This document shows positions 53,860-62,723 of a DNA stretch of 64,000 nucleotides, piece by piece. Below the pieces are notes generated by a model. That model did no database searches. It saw only the letters and a program-made list of their open reading frames with translations, and was not told the DNA's origin. Made by a program: the position numbers and the translations under genes. Source of the DNA: Haloarcula argentinensis DSM 12282. Its GTDB lineage: Archaea; Halobacteriota; Halobacteria; Halobacteriales; Haloarculaceae. Where the stretch lies: contig AOLX01000022.1 in the NCBI GenBank assembly GCA_000336895.1, positions 62,001-126,000 of the forward strand. Direction: 5' to 3'. Numbering within the stretch: the first letter of the stretch is position 1; the number at the start of each line of letters is the position of its first letter.

Positions 53860-54369
53860 TTACCGCTCGACGATAGCCGTCGAGATCGGTGTCCCGTCCG
53901 GGGAGCGGAGACGGACGCGAACGTCACCAGCCATCACGTCCAGTTCCGCGTGGGCCGGCTGGTAGCGCCGCGGGTCGGCGTAGCTCCCCGGGTTGACCAG
54001 CGTCCAGCCGCCGAAGTCGGCCAGTACGGGTTTGTGTGAGTGACCGACAACGACGATATCGGCGTTTTCCTGCCGAGCCAGCATCCCGAGGGCGGTTTCG
54101 GTGTGCTCGTGCCCGTGAACGATGACGATGGTGAGTCCTTCCCAGGAGACGGTCGCAACGTCCGAGAGTCGGTCACGAACTGCCGGTCTGTCGTTGTTCC
54201 CAATAACGCCCGTCAGTTCGTTGCATTCAGCTCCGATGGCATCGAGGACTCGCTCGGTCGTGAAGTCACCCGCGTGAAGAACGTGGTCGGCCTCGCGGAC
54301 AGCATCGAGCGTCCGACCTGACAGTCGATGGTCGTCGGTCCCGTGCGTGTCCGAGATAGCAGTGAGCAT
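53860..54369 (-). CDS. YfcE/MJ0936-type metallophosphoesterase
   Basis: The 169-residue calcineurin-like phosphoesterase has the five motifs in order: SDTHG, HAGDF, GNND, VHGHEH and GHSHKP. These bind two metal ions. YfcE/MJ0936 enzymes hydrolyse phosphodiesters such as cAMP-like molecules in vitro; the true substrate is unknown. ATG 54369 is used. Divergent from the CDF gene. Confidence 0.92.
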   Translation of the reverse strand: MLTAISDTHGTDDHRLSGRTLDAVREADHVLHAGDFTTERVLDAIGAECNELTGVIGNNDRPAVRDRLSDVATVSWEGLTIVIVHGHEHTETALGMLARQENADIVVVGHSHKPVLADFGGWTLVNPGSYADPRRYQPAHAELDVMAGDVRVRLRSPDGTPISTAIVER

Positions 54370-54435
54370 ACCGGCAGTAGTGGAGCCAGATATAAATCCA
54401 GAAGCATTTTGCGTCACGATTGTGACGGAAAAATA

Positions 54436-55407
54436 ATGGCAGGGAGCAAATCAGTCGTCATCGCCGCACTGATAGCCAACGGCGCGATTGCGATCCTGAA
54501 GTTCTTCGGCTTCCTCCTGACAGGGAGTGCTGCGATGCTGTCGGAGACGTACCACAGCATCTCAGACACCGGGAATCAGGTGTTTCTGCTCATCGGGATT
54601 CGGTTCAGCGAGCGGGAGCGCGACCGGCGCCATCCCTTTGGCTACGGCAAAGCGCAGTTCTTCTACAGCTTTCTCGTCTCCGTGTTCCTGTTCGGCATCG
54701 CTGGGTGGGAGAGCGCGAAACACGGCTGGAACGAGCTTACGGCCGGCGGCCACGGCGGCGGTGGACATGCCGGCGAGGCGGTCGAGTTCCTGTTTTTCTC
54801 CTTCCAGCCCCCGGCTTGGCTGGACCCGCTGTGGGTCAACTACACGGTCCTCATCGGCGCGTTCGTGTTCGAAACGTACGCGCTGGTAAAGGCCCGCGCA
54901 GAGATGAAAAAGCAGATCGACCGGAACGACTGGTCGGGCTACCGCGAGGCCTTCCGCAAGACCAGCGACGTGACAACGCTGACCGCGCTGACTGAGGACA
55001 CCATCGCGCTCACGGGGATCGTCATCGCGCTGACCGGGTTGGTTCTCGAACAGATGACCGGCAACCCCTTTTTCGACCGGATCTCCGCGCTGCTCATCGG
55101 GATTATGCTGATGGGATTTGCCCTAGCGCTGGCCTGGGAGAACAAGCGCCTCCTGCTCGGGGAGAGCCTCCCGGCGGACGAGGAACAGCGCCTCCGTGAT
55201 GTCATCATGCAAAACGAGCACGTAACCGATATCATCGGCTTCCGAACGGTCTATTTCGGGCCGAATGAGGTTATCGTCTTCGCAGATCTGCAGTTCGACC
55301 CGGCACTGGATACGGAAGCGATGGATGACGAGATAACGACCCTCGAATCTGCGATGCAGGACACCAACGGCGATATCAGGAAAGTCTACATTGAGCCAGA
55401 GCTGTAG
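54436..55407 (+). CDS. cation diffusion facilitator (CDF) transporter
   Basis: The 323-residue protein has six membrane helices (IAALIANGAIAILKFFGFLLTGSAAMLSETYHSISDTGNQ being the CDF helix 1-2 signature with metal-binding His/Asp) and a C-terminal cytosolic domain. CDF proteins export Zn, Fe, Mn or Cd in exchange for protons. ATG 54436 is used instead of the much longer frame. Ends overlap the convergent lipoprotein gene by 22 bases. Confidence 0.92.
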   Translation: MAGSKSVVIAALIANGAIAILKFFGFLLTGSAAMLSETYHSISDTGNQVFLLIGIRFSERERDRRHPFGYGKAQFFYSFLVSVFLFGIAGWESAKHGWNELTAGGHGGGGHAGEAVEFLFFSFQPPAWLDPLWVNYTVLIGAFVFETYALVKARAEMKKQIDRNDWSGYREAFRKTSDVTTLTALTEDTIALTGIVIALTGLVLEQMTGNPFFDRISALLIGIMLMGFALALAWENKRLLLGESLPADEEQRLRDVIMQNEHVTDIIGFRTVYFGPNEVIVFADLQFDPALDTEAMDDEITTLESAMQDTNGDIRKVYIEPEL

Positions 55408-56138
55408 TGGTCGCTCTCTGCAAGCCACCACGGAATCGGGACGCGCTCAATATCGGTCGTGACTGTCACTGTCGTGTCGAGATCTGGCCGATCCGGTCGT
55501 CGCTCAGTGTGTTCGACGTATCTGATTACCCCCTGCCGATCGACGTACAGCCGCGACCGTCCGATTTCGGACTCGTTCTCGGTAGTCGGTGTCTCGACCG
55601 TATCCGTCGCGGCCAGAACAGCGACAGGTCTTCCGTTCCACCGGAGAGAATCCACCTGCCGATACGCAGTATCCGACAGCAGCTGTCGGAGCAGGTCAAC
55701 TCCGGCCGGGGAGGCGACCAGCGACGTGTTCGGCGTCGCGTCCCTGGTGGCGTACGGCGTATCGGGGTCGTCGCGGACGTTCGTGTACACTGTCCCGTTG
55801 GCGCGGACCACGTCATCCGAGATCGGACCGAACCGCCGTCTGACGCGCGTTACCTCTCGCTCATGGTCGATCCAGACGTCGAGCGTGTTCTGTGGCCCCG
55901 CCTGTTCGACGTGGCGGTGGAAGCTCCGAGTCGCCAGCGCCTGCTCGTGACGGTCCAGTAGTCGGTTCATGTCGACCGTCCCGTCGCTGATCGGGACTGA
56001 GACTGTCGCCTCCGGCGTGTTAGTGGAGACGGGCGCTGGCGTCACCGGGTCGCTGTCGTCCGCCGTTGGGCCAGCCGGAAAGACGCCGGAACAGCCCGCG
56101 AGAAGCGCGATACCGACGGCGAGCGTGACGCGCCACAT
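55386..56138 (-). CDS. haloarchaeal lipoprotein (DUF7537-like)
   Basis: The 250-residue protein has a signal peptide ending in a lipobox with Cys16 (LLAGC), then a Thr/Pro linker and a beta-rich domain (about 55-250) resembling LolA-type carriers found in haloarchaeal surface lipoproteins. No enzymatic motif. ATG 56138 is used over the extension. The C-terminal 22 bases overlap the CDF gene. Confidence 0.8.
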   Translation of the reverse strand: MWRVTLAVGIALLAGCSGVFPAGPTADDSDPVTPAPVSTNTPEATVSVPISDGTVDMNRLLDRHEQALATRSFHRHVEQAGPQNTLDVWIDHEREVTRVRRRFGPISDDVVRANGTVYTNVRDDPDTPYATRDATPNTSLVASPAGVDLLRQLLSDTAYRQVDSLRWNGRPVAVLAATDTVETPTTENESEIGRSRLYVDRQGVIRYVEHTERRPDRPDLDTTVTVTTDIERVPIPWWLAESDHYSSGSM

Positions 56139-56214
56139 ATGGTTCTGGAGGGGCGCTCGCGGCAAGTAGCTGTGGGGGCGAACCCTTTTGCCGGTGAACG
56201 GCCAATCAGGGCAC

Positions 56215-58392
56215 GTGGCAACGACGGACGACGGCTACATGCGATTTTTCCCCTTCGAGGAGCCGTACGACCATCAGCAGGAGGCGATGGGAACGATATA
56301 CGACGCCCTCGATGAGGGCCGCGACGTGCTGTTCGAAGGGGCCTGCGGGACCGGGAAGACGCTCGCGTCGCTGGTCCCCGCGCTGGAACACGCCCGCGAG
56401 ACGGGCAAGACCGTCGTCATCACGACGAACGTCCACCAGCAGATGCGGCAGTTCGTCGAGGACGCCAGAGCGATTACCGATCAGGAACGCCTGCGAGCGG
56501 TCGTCTTCCGGGGGAAAGGGTCGATGTGTCACATCGACGTGGACTACGAGGAGTGTCAGGCGCTTCGGGACACGACCCGTGATCTGGTGGAGGTCGAGAG
56601 CGATATTGCCGAACTCGAACAGCGCGAGGGAGAACTCCTTTCTGACGGGCAGGCTGGCAGCAGCGAGGCGATGGAGGCCCGGAACGCCGTCGTCGAGGAA
56701 CTCCGGGAACTGCAGGACGAGCGCGAGGAGATCGAAACCGAGCGGTCGACCTGTGACCACTACTACCGGAACCTCACCGTCGACACCAGCGAGTTCTATT
56801 CCTGGCTGTTCGACGACGTTCGGACGCCCGACGACGTGTACGAGTACGCCCACCAGCAGGGGCTGTGCGGCTACGAACTGCTGAAAGAGGGGATGGACGG
56901 CGTCGACCTCGTGGTGTGTAACTACCACCACCTGCTGGACCCAACGATCCGTGAGCAGTTCTTCCACTGGATCGGCCGCGACCCCGAGGACATCATCGCC
57001 GTCTTCGACGAGGCCCACAACGTCGAGTCGGCCGCCCGCGACCACGCCCGGCGGACGCTGACCGAGAACACGCTCGACCAGGCACTCGACGAACTTGACG
57101 GCGAGGAAGACGCCCGGACCGACGCCGCGGCCAACGTCATCGAGACGTTCCGGGACGCCCTCGTCGAAGCATACGAGGATTCCTTCGAGTTCGGGGCTCG
57201 GGCGGCCGTCGACGAGCACTGGGACGACGTCACCATCGCCAACGACGACCGGAAGGACAACCTGACGCTTGCCTTCCTGCAGGGGTACACCGGCCCCGGC
57301 TTCCACGAGGAATTGGACCACGCACTGGACCTCGGCCGGGACCTCGACGCCCGCTACCAGGAAGCGTTCAAAGAAGGGGACCTCGACACCAGAAAAGAGT
57401 GCCAGACGCTGCAGGCCGCCGGCTTCATCTCCGACTGGCTCGATGAGACGGACGAGACTGGCCAGTACCCCGTCGTCAGCGTCCGTCGCGACGAATCGAC
57501 CGACGAGGTGTACGGCCGCGCGGAGCTGTACACCTGTATCCCCGAACAGGTCACCCGCGACCTGTTTTCCGACCTGCACGCGGCGGTACTGATGAGCGCC
57601 ACGCTCCGCCCCTTCGACGTGACCGAGAACGTCGTCGGCGTCGAGGACCCCGTGACGATGGCCTACGGCGCGCAGTTCCCCGAGGACCGACGCCGGACCT
57701 ACGCCGTCGACGGCCCGGCGCTGTTTTCCAGCGAACGGGACGACCCACAGACCCAGCAGCGCATCGCGCGCACACTCGAAGACATTGTCCGCTTCACGCC
57801 CGGGAACACGCTCGTGTTCTGCCCGTCCTACAGCGAGGCCGAGCGCTACCACGACATGACCGCTGTGAGCGCAACCCGGTATCTGGACAAGCCGGGCACC
57901 CAGGCGCGTGACCTCCGGGAAGCCTTTACCGACGGCGACGACGGCGTTCTCTACACCTCGCTGTGGGGGACACTGGGGGAGGGCGTGAGCTACGACGGCG
58001 ACGACGCCCGGACCGTCGTGGTCGTGGGCGTCCCCTACCCGCACCTCGACGACCGCATGGACGCCGTTCAGGACGCCTACGACGTGGCCTTCGGCGATAG
58101 TGAGGGCGACGCGGGCTGGCGCTACGCCGTCGAGATTCCGACAGTCCGGAAAACGAGACAGGCCCTCGGCCGCGTGGTCCGCTCGCCGGACGACTTCGGC
58201 GCACGCATCCTACTCGACAAGCGCTACACGGAGGCCGCCGAGATGGAGATGCACGACTACGCCGTCCGCGGGACCTTCCCGCCGGAGGAACGCCGCGAGA
58301 TGGTCGACATCGGCCCCGAGAAGCTCAAGTTCGCGATGCTGAACTTCTATCAGGACATGGACGCTTACGACGGGCCGCCGCCCAAGCCCTGA
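56215..58392 (+). CDS. XPD/Rad3-like DNA helicase (FeS)
   Basis: The 725-residue SF2 helicase has Walker A GACGTGKT (42-49), Cys105/114/180/218 arranged like the 4Fe-4S cluster of XPD, DEAH (265-268), and C-terminal motifs ending TVRKTRQALGRVVRSPDDFGARILLDKRY. Archaeal XPD-like proteins unwind DNA 5'-3' in repair. GTG 56215 is preferred; GTG 56194 or ATG 56239 are alternatives. Its 3' part is copied in damaged form downstream (59347-59499). Confidence 0.92.
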   Translation: MATTDDGYMRFFPFEEPYDHQQEAMGTIYDALDEGRDVLFEGACGTGKTLASLVPALEHARETGKTVVITTNVHQQMRQFVEDARAITDQERLRAVVFRGKGSMCHIDVDYEECQALRDTTRDLVEVESDIAELEQREGELLSDGQAGSSEAMEARNAVVEELRELQDEREEIETERSTCDHYYRNLTVDTSEFYSWLFDDVRTPDDVYEYAHQQGLCGYELLKEGMDGVDLVVCNYHHLLDPTIREQFFHWIGRDPEDIIAVFDEAHNVESAARDHARRTLTENTLDQALDELDGEEDARTDAAANVIETFRDALVEAYEDSFEFGARAAVDEHWDDVTIANDDRKDNLTLAFLQGYTGPGFHEELDHALDLGRDLDARYQEAFKEGDLDTRKECQTLQAAGFISDWLDETDETGQYPVVSVRRDESTDEVYGRAELYTCIPEQVTRDLFSDLHAAVLMSATLRPFDVTENVVGVEDPVTMAYGAQFPEDRRRTYAVDGPALFSSERDDPQTQQRIARTLEDIVRFTPGNTLVFCPSYSEAERYHDMTAVSATRYLDKPGTQARDLREAFTDGDDGVLYTSLWGTLGEGVSYDGDDARTVVVVGVPYPHLDDRMDAVQDAYDVAFGDSEGDAGWRYAVEIPTVRKTRQALGRVVRSPDDFGARILLDKRYTEAAEMEMHDYAVRGTFPPEERREMVDIGPEKLKFAMLNFYQDMDAYDGPPPKP

Positions 58393-58543
58393 TCTTCAGA
58401 CCGCCCAGAGGTAGCTTGTCCCGGAGGTACAGGATAATCTGCTATGGTGTCAGCGTAACTGCAAAGTCATCTGTCTATCGGTAGTCGATATTGGAAGAGA
58501 GTTTAATACAAAGACCATTTTTCTAAAATATAGGAGAGTACAA

Positions 58544-59167
58544 ATGGTATTTGGGCTTATCGGACTGCTGTTCAACATCGTCACGTTTCCAGGCATACTC
58601 GTGAACGGTATCATCCAGGACGTATTCAACCAGGAGTACAGGGTCCCATCAGCGAGGTTAGCGGTCGACGAGAACGTAAATCTAGACGAGATAGAAAAGA
58701 CCGAGGAGGCAATGGCGCGAGTTTCGCGGGTCCTCGCTGACGGGGAGGAGCCCGGTGAAGGCGAACGATTAGAAGAGTTCATCAATTATCATGCGGTCAC
58801 GGAATACCGGACACTGTTCGGTGTCATCCTTGGCCCGTTTGTTGCCACCTCGATCCTGGCGCTAGTGTTGTTCACCGGTGCAGTCGGGCTGGAGATGATG
58901 GGTGCTGTCAGTGATGAGAATGGATTGCTCTGGTTCGCATCAATATACCCCGGGTTCGTGGTAGCCGCTCACGCCTTCCCGAACCAGGACCCGACAAACG
59001 CACTATGGGATCGATCTCGCGAGACCAGCAGCCTGCTACGGCTCGTCGGCTACCCACTGGCGTTGGTATCAATGCTGTTTAGCCTGCTTGAGTTCCTGTG
59101 GATCGACGCACTGTACGCGCTCTTGCTGTACTGGGCTGTCGGGATGCCGCTCGGTGTTGTTGGCTGA
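58544..59167 (+). CDS. membrane protein of unknown family
   Basis: This is a 207-residue protein with an N-terminal hydrophobic helix, a charged middle (residues 30-80) and about four more hydrophobic helices, including the conserved-looking segment HAFPNQDPTNALWDRSRETS. No family is recognised. An AT-rich stretch with TTTCTAAAATATAGG lies just upstream. It sits inside the first copy of the duplicated segment described at 58.2-60.3 kb. Confidence 0.7.
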   Translation: MVFGLIGLLFNIVTFPGILVNGIIQDVFNQEYRVPSARLAVDENVNLDEIEKTEEAMARVSRVLADGEEPGEGERLEEFINYHAVTEYRTLFGVILGPFVATSILALVLFTGAVGLEMMGAVSDENGLLWFASIYPGFVVAAHAFPNQDPTNALWDRSRETSSLLRLVGYPLALVSMLFSLLEFLWIDALYALLLYWAVGMPLGVVG

Positions 59168-59215
59168 CCAGCCGAAACTGGATAGTCTGGAACTCACCAC
59201 ACTAAATTCGGAAGA

Positions 59216-59346
59216 ATAGTAGCTGTCTTCACTTTTCACGGCACCCGTTCCAATTCGGAGATGACAGTCCTGCTGGGGGCCTATGTACACGGCTGATGAC
59301 ATAGCTGACAGCACCGAGTGTGCGGTGAACAACGACATCGAGTACG
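59216..59346 (+). pseudogene. decayed 5' fragment of serB
   Basis: This aligns with the first 130 or so bases of serB (60132 onward). The start is ATA instead of ATG, the catalytic aspartates D6/D8 of FDFDGT are replaced (FTFHGT), and a 2-base deletion shifts the frame. It stops being alignable at the shared heptamer CGCCGAG-like junction (59345-59351). Confidence 0.85.
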
Positions 59347-59499
59347 CTGGGATGAAGGTGTACGTCTACGTCGCCTGCGGTATTTTCGGCCGGAGAACGC
59401 TACGAGATGGTGGATATCGGCCCCAAAAGGCTCAAATTCGCAATGCTGAATTTCTATCAGGATATGGATGCCTACGACAGCCCGCCACCGAAGCCCTGT
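59347..59499 (+). pseudogene. decayed 3' fragment of the XPD-like gene
   Basis: It aligns with the last 150 bases of the helicase gene (58243-58392): both encode MVDIGP-x-K/R-LKFAMLNFYQDMDAYD. Two single-base deletions shift the frame and the stop TGA has become TGT. It directly follows the serB fragment. Confidence 0.85.
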
Positions 59500-59556
59500 G
59501 TCCAGGTGGCACCGACTGTTGCAGTTCGGTCCTGTCGCCCGGGTACGACTGCGGGA

Positions 59557-60036
59557 CTAGAGATCTGGTTCGAGTTCGGTGCCACAGTCAGGGCAGATAA
59601 GTAGGAACCCCTCGTCAGCCGGTTCCAGCGTGAGGACATCGCTGTCACAGTCAGGGCAGGGCTGTGCAACGCGGCTCTCGGTCGAATTCCTGGGCGCACC
59701 GAGTGCCAGCGCGACTACCCGGTCGTCGCTTTCGTTCCGGCCCTGCTGATACTCTCCGGGCGCGAACCGGACGGCTTCGTCGGGACCGACGGTGACCGTC
59801 TCACTCTCGCCGGCGGGGTCAGGCCGGTGTTCAAAGGTAGCAGTGCCCTCGACAACGTAGAACACCTCTTCTTGATCGAGGTGTGCGTGCAATCCGCCCG
59901 AGAAGGCCTCACCGGGGTCCAGAACATATCGGTTGATTGCAACATCAGTCGTACCCAGCGGGTCTGCAAGCCCGCGGCGATCAACGTCGCCACCCATCGC
60001 CTGTGGTTCGATTTCGTCGGCAGAGACGTGCTCCAT
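59557..60036 (-). CDS. cupin-zinc-ribbon protein
   Basis: The 159-residue protein has a cupin fold (about 25-105: LDPGEAFSGGLHAHLDQEEVFYVVEG, with H53/H55/E59 as candidate metal ligands) followed by a C-terminal zinc ribbon CPDCDSDVLTLEPADEGFLLICPDCG (C-x2-C...C-x2-C). ATG 60036 is used. Its place between a helicase pseudogene and serB is inside the second copy of the duplicated segment. Substrate unknown. Confidence 0.85.
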   Translation of the reverse strand: MEHVSADEIEPQAMGGDVDRRGLADPLGTTDVAINRYVLDPGEAFSGGLHAHLDQEEVFYVVEGTATFEHRPDPAGESETVTVGPDEAVRFAPGEYQQGRNESDDRVVALALGAPRNSTESRVAQPCPDCDSDVLTLEPADEGFLLICPDCGTELEPDL

Positions 60037-60131
60037 AGAGGGACAGTAGCAGGGGACGCACAAAAATAGAGAGCCCATCGTTCGACTGGAAACCGGATGT
60101 TTTGAAAGCCTCCACGCGAAACTCGCGGGCA

Positions 60132-60764
60132 ATGCTAGTCGCCTTCGACTTCGACGGGACGCTCTCCGATTCGGAGATGACGGTCCTACTCGGGAGCCAG
60201 AACGGGACGGCCGAGGACATGGCCGACATCACCGAGCGCGCGATGAACAACGAAATCGAGTACGCCGAGAGCCTCCGCCAGCGGTGTGCGTTGTTGGAGG
60301 ACCTCCCGGACGAGCAGGCACAGGCGGCCTTCGATGAGGTCGCTCTGCGCCCCGGCGCGGCAGAGGTCATCGAAGCCCTGCGGAACGCCGGCGTCTACGT
60401 CGCGATACTCACCGGTGGGTTCGAGCGCGGGGTCGAGGCTGCACTCGAAACAGAGGGGGTCGAGGTCGACGCCATCGTCGCCAACCGACTCCCCGTTGAA
60501 GATGGAACGCTGACCGGCGAGGTCCGCGGGCCGCTCATCTCCGGCACCAAGGACGACGCAATGGAGGTCGTGACGGCGGTCACTGGCGAAGACCGAGACA
60601 CGACCGTCGCCATCGGCGACGGGGCTAACGACCTGCCGATGCTCGAAGTCGCGAACCTGGCTATCGGCTTCGACCCGAAACCGGCCGTCGCGCCGTCGTG
60701 TGACACGTCGGTCGAGACGATGGACGAACTGTACGACCTGCTGGAAGCCGAGGAAATCCTGTAG
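60132..60764 (+). CDS. serB: phosphoserine phosphatase SerB
   Basis: The 210-residue HAD phosphatase has motif I FDFDGTLSDSE (D6, D8), motif II LTGGFERG, motif III Lys in the TKDDAMEV segment, and motif IV GDGANDLPML. This pattern matches the archaeal SerB branch, the last step of serine synthesis. ATG 60132 is used. Upstream sequence is shared with the damaged copy at 59.2 kb. Confidence 0.9.
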   Translation: MLVAFDFDGTLSDSEMTVLLGSQNGTAEDMADITERAMNNEIEYAESLRQRCALLEDLPDEQAQAAFDEVALRPGAAEVIEALRNAGVYVAILTGGFERGVEAALETEGVEVDAIVANRLPVEDGTLTGEVRGPLISGTKDDAMEVVTAVTGEDRDTTVAIGDGANDLPMLEVANLAIGFDPKPAVAPSCDTSVETMDELYDLLEAEEIL

Positions 60765-61036
60765 CAACGCCGTCGTTTTTGTCGGTCACTGGTCCGGTCT
60801 GTACGCTACACTGTAGACGGAGAACAAACGGGGAGTGGCACGCTCCCCACGGATGCGAGCAATCGTTGTCGGACCAATGACAGAGTATGGTTGAGCGTGA
60901 ACCGACGCGTGCTCGCAATCGGCGACGGTTCGTTTAACACATAAACTCCTACCGTAATAACCTTGTCGAACGGGTGAATTATTACACTTTTCCAGAGCGT
61001 GTGTCCATAGAAATCCGATAGAATATTACGTATCAG
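60765..61036. other. intergenic region between serB and metY
   Basis: No coding signal is seen. A T-run after serB (CGTTTTTGTCGG, near 60776) is a likely terminator. The right half is AT-rich. Confidence 0.4.
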
Positions 61037-62335
61037 TTAGTGAGTTTCCTGTCCGATTGCCTGGTCAAGGTCGGCCTTGATGTCCTCGACGGACTCGGTG
61101 CCGACAGAGAGACGAACCATGTCGTCGGTGACGCCGGCGGCGGCCTTTTCTTCGTCCGTGAGTTGCTGGTGGGTGGTCGAGGCCGGGTGGATGATGAGCG
61201 TCTTCGCGTCGCCGACGTTTGCCAGGAGGGAGGCGATTTCCGTCGATTCGACGGTCGTTCGGGCGGCGTCGTAGCCCGCTTCGAGGCCAAACGTTATCAT
61301 ACCACCGTAGCCACCGTCGAGGTACTTGCTCGCGGTGTCGTGCGTTTCGTGGTCTTCGAGGCCGGGGTAGGTGACCCACGAGACCTCGGGATGGTCGGCG
61401 AGGAACTCGGCGACACCCATCGCGTTGTCGCAGTGGCGGTCCATCCGCGCGGGCAGGGTCTCTAGACCCTGCATAGTCTGCCAGGCGTCGAAGGGCGACT
61501 GCTGACAGCCCAGATCACGGAGGCCGCGGGCGATGGCGGCGTAGGTGAAGGCCGCGTCCTCGAACCGCTCCCGGAAGTTGACGCCGTGGTACGCGGGGTT
61601 GTCGCCGGCGATTTCGGGGTACTTGTCGGCGTGTTCCTCCCACGGGAAGGAGCCGCCGTCGACAAGAACGCCGCCGACAGTGGTGCCGTGCCCGTGAATC
61701 CACTTCGTCGTGGAGTTCCAGACGAGGTCGGCCCCGTGTTCGATTGGGTTGCAGAGGTACGGTGTTGCGAAGGTGTTGTCGACGAAGAAGGGGACGCCGT
61801 GGTCGTGGGCGATTTCGGCGAGGCGCTCGAAGTCGGGCGTCACGAGCGACGGATTCCCGATGGTCTCACAGTGGACGTAGGCCGTGTTTTCGTCGATGGC
61901 CTCGGCGTAGGCGTCGTAGTCGAGCGTGTCGACAAAGCGGGTCTCGACACCGTTGCGCGGCGCGGTGTGGGTGTAGTAGGTGTAGGTGCCGCCGTACAGC
62001 GACGACGCCGTGACGACGTTGTCGCCGACATCCGCGAGCAGGAAGGTTGCGAGGTTCAGCGACGCCATCCCGGAGGCCGTGGCGACCGCGCCGACGCCGC
62101 CCTCCAGCGCCGCCAGCCGCTCCTGTAGCATGCCGACGGTGGGGTTCATCAGCCGCGAATAGATGTGGCCCGGCTTTTCCAGTGCGAACTGCTTGGCCGC
62201 GTCTTCGGCATCCTCGAAGACGTACGAGGTGGTCTGGTACAGCGGCGGCGCGCGAGAGCGAGCCTCAGCGTCCGGCTCTTCCTGCCCGACGTGCAGCGCG
62301 TCGGTTTCGAATCCGTGGTCTTGGTCGTCACTCAT
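61037..62335 (-). CDS. metY: O-acetylhomoserine aminocarboxypropyltransferase
   Basis: The 432-residue PLP enzyme of the Cys/Met-metabolism family has Lys211 in STTKWIHGHG as the Schiff-base lysine, ATASGMASLNLATF near residue 85 and SVGTESVEDIKADLDQA near the end. Length over 420 and the sequence context favour the sulfhydrylase MetY, which adds sulfide to O-acetylhomoserine to give homocysteine, over cystathionine gamma-synthase. ATG 62335 is used. The gap to the upstream polD1 gene carries hairpins. Confidence 0.9.
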   Translation of the reverse strand: MSDDQDHGFETDALHVGQEEPDAEARSRAPPLYQTTSYVFEDAEDAAKQFALEKPGHIYSRLMNPTVGMLQERLAALEGGVGAVATASGMASLNLATFLLADVGDNVVTASSLYGGTYTYYTHTAPRNGVETRFVDTLDYDAYAEAIDENTAYVHCETIGNPSLVTPDFERLAEIAHDHGVPFFVDNTFATPYLCNPIEHGADLVWNSTTKWIHGHGTTVGGVLVDGGSFPWEEHADKYPEIAGDNPAYHGVNFRERFEDAAFTYAAIARGLRDLGCQQSPFDAWQTMQGLETLPARMDRHCDNAMGVAEFLADHPEVSWVTYPGLEDHETHDTASKYLDGGYGGMITFGLEAGYDAARTTVESTEIASLLANVGDAKTLIIHPASTTHQQLTDEEKAAAGVTDDMVRLSVGTESVEDIKADLDQAIGQETH

Positions 62336-62593
62336 ACTCTCTCCTTTTACCGGACGGGTCTTAATTGCGCCTCAATCGGTGAGGCCCGCCACTGCTACGA
62401 GATACCGGTGATTCTTCGCGCCGTTTCCACAGGATTCGTGGCTGGACGGCCGACGGAGTCGCCGTCGCGCCGCGAGAGAACACACAAACGAGTCTTCCGG
62501 CCGGGAGCGAGTGGTGCGACGACTGTCGCACCCGAAGCGACCCGGGGAAGGGCAGGCCTGCGTCAGTCACAGAGAGGCACAATTGGCAAGCAT

Positions 62594-62616
62594 ACCGGTC
62601 GCCGCAGGCGACCGGT
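62594..62616. terminator. perfect 10-bp inverted repeat
   Basis: ACCGGTCGCC and GGCGACCGGT form a 10-base perfect stem with loop GCA. Located 108 bases after the polD1 stop on the minus strand. Confidence 0.55.
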
Positions 62617-62620
62617 TTCA

Positions 62621-62645
62621 CGCGAATCGCCGTGGGCGATTCGCG
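62621..62645. terminator. perfect 11-bp inverted repeat
   Basis: CGCGAATCGCC and GGCGATTCGCG form an 11-base perfect stem with loop GTG, four bases from the neighbouring stem. T-runs lie just outside (CCTTTTTCGCCC). Strand of action is uncertain. Confidence 0.55.
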
Positions 62646-62723
62646 CCTTTTTCGCCCACGTTTTTGTACGGGGGTCGAGCGCTCGGCACTGGCGAGCGCG
62701 AGGCCCCCGTGGAAAAAGGTGGT

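Larger units (their letters stand above)
62336..62723. other. 388-base gap with serial hairpins between polD1 and metY
   Basis: No gene is seen; an 86-residue frame looks spurious. Several strong inverted repeats follow one another: about 62510-62530 (TGCGAC-x4-GTCGCA), 62594-62616, 62621-62645, and a longer imperfect one near 62675-62710. They may terminate polD1 transcripts or regulate metY. Confidence 0.6.

Noticed and set aside
56206..58044. 612-codon open frame opposite the XPD-like gene
   Set aside because: The helicase strand has all motifs; this antisense frame is repetitive Val/Gly/Arg sequence.
62361..62621. 86-residue frame in the hairpin-rich gap
   Set aside because: It runs through inverted repeats and has no coding character.
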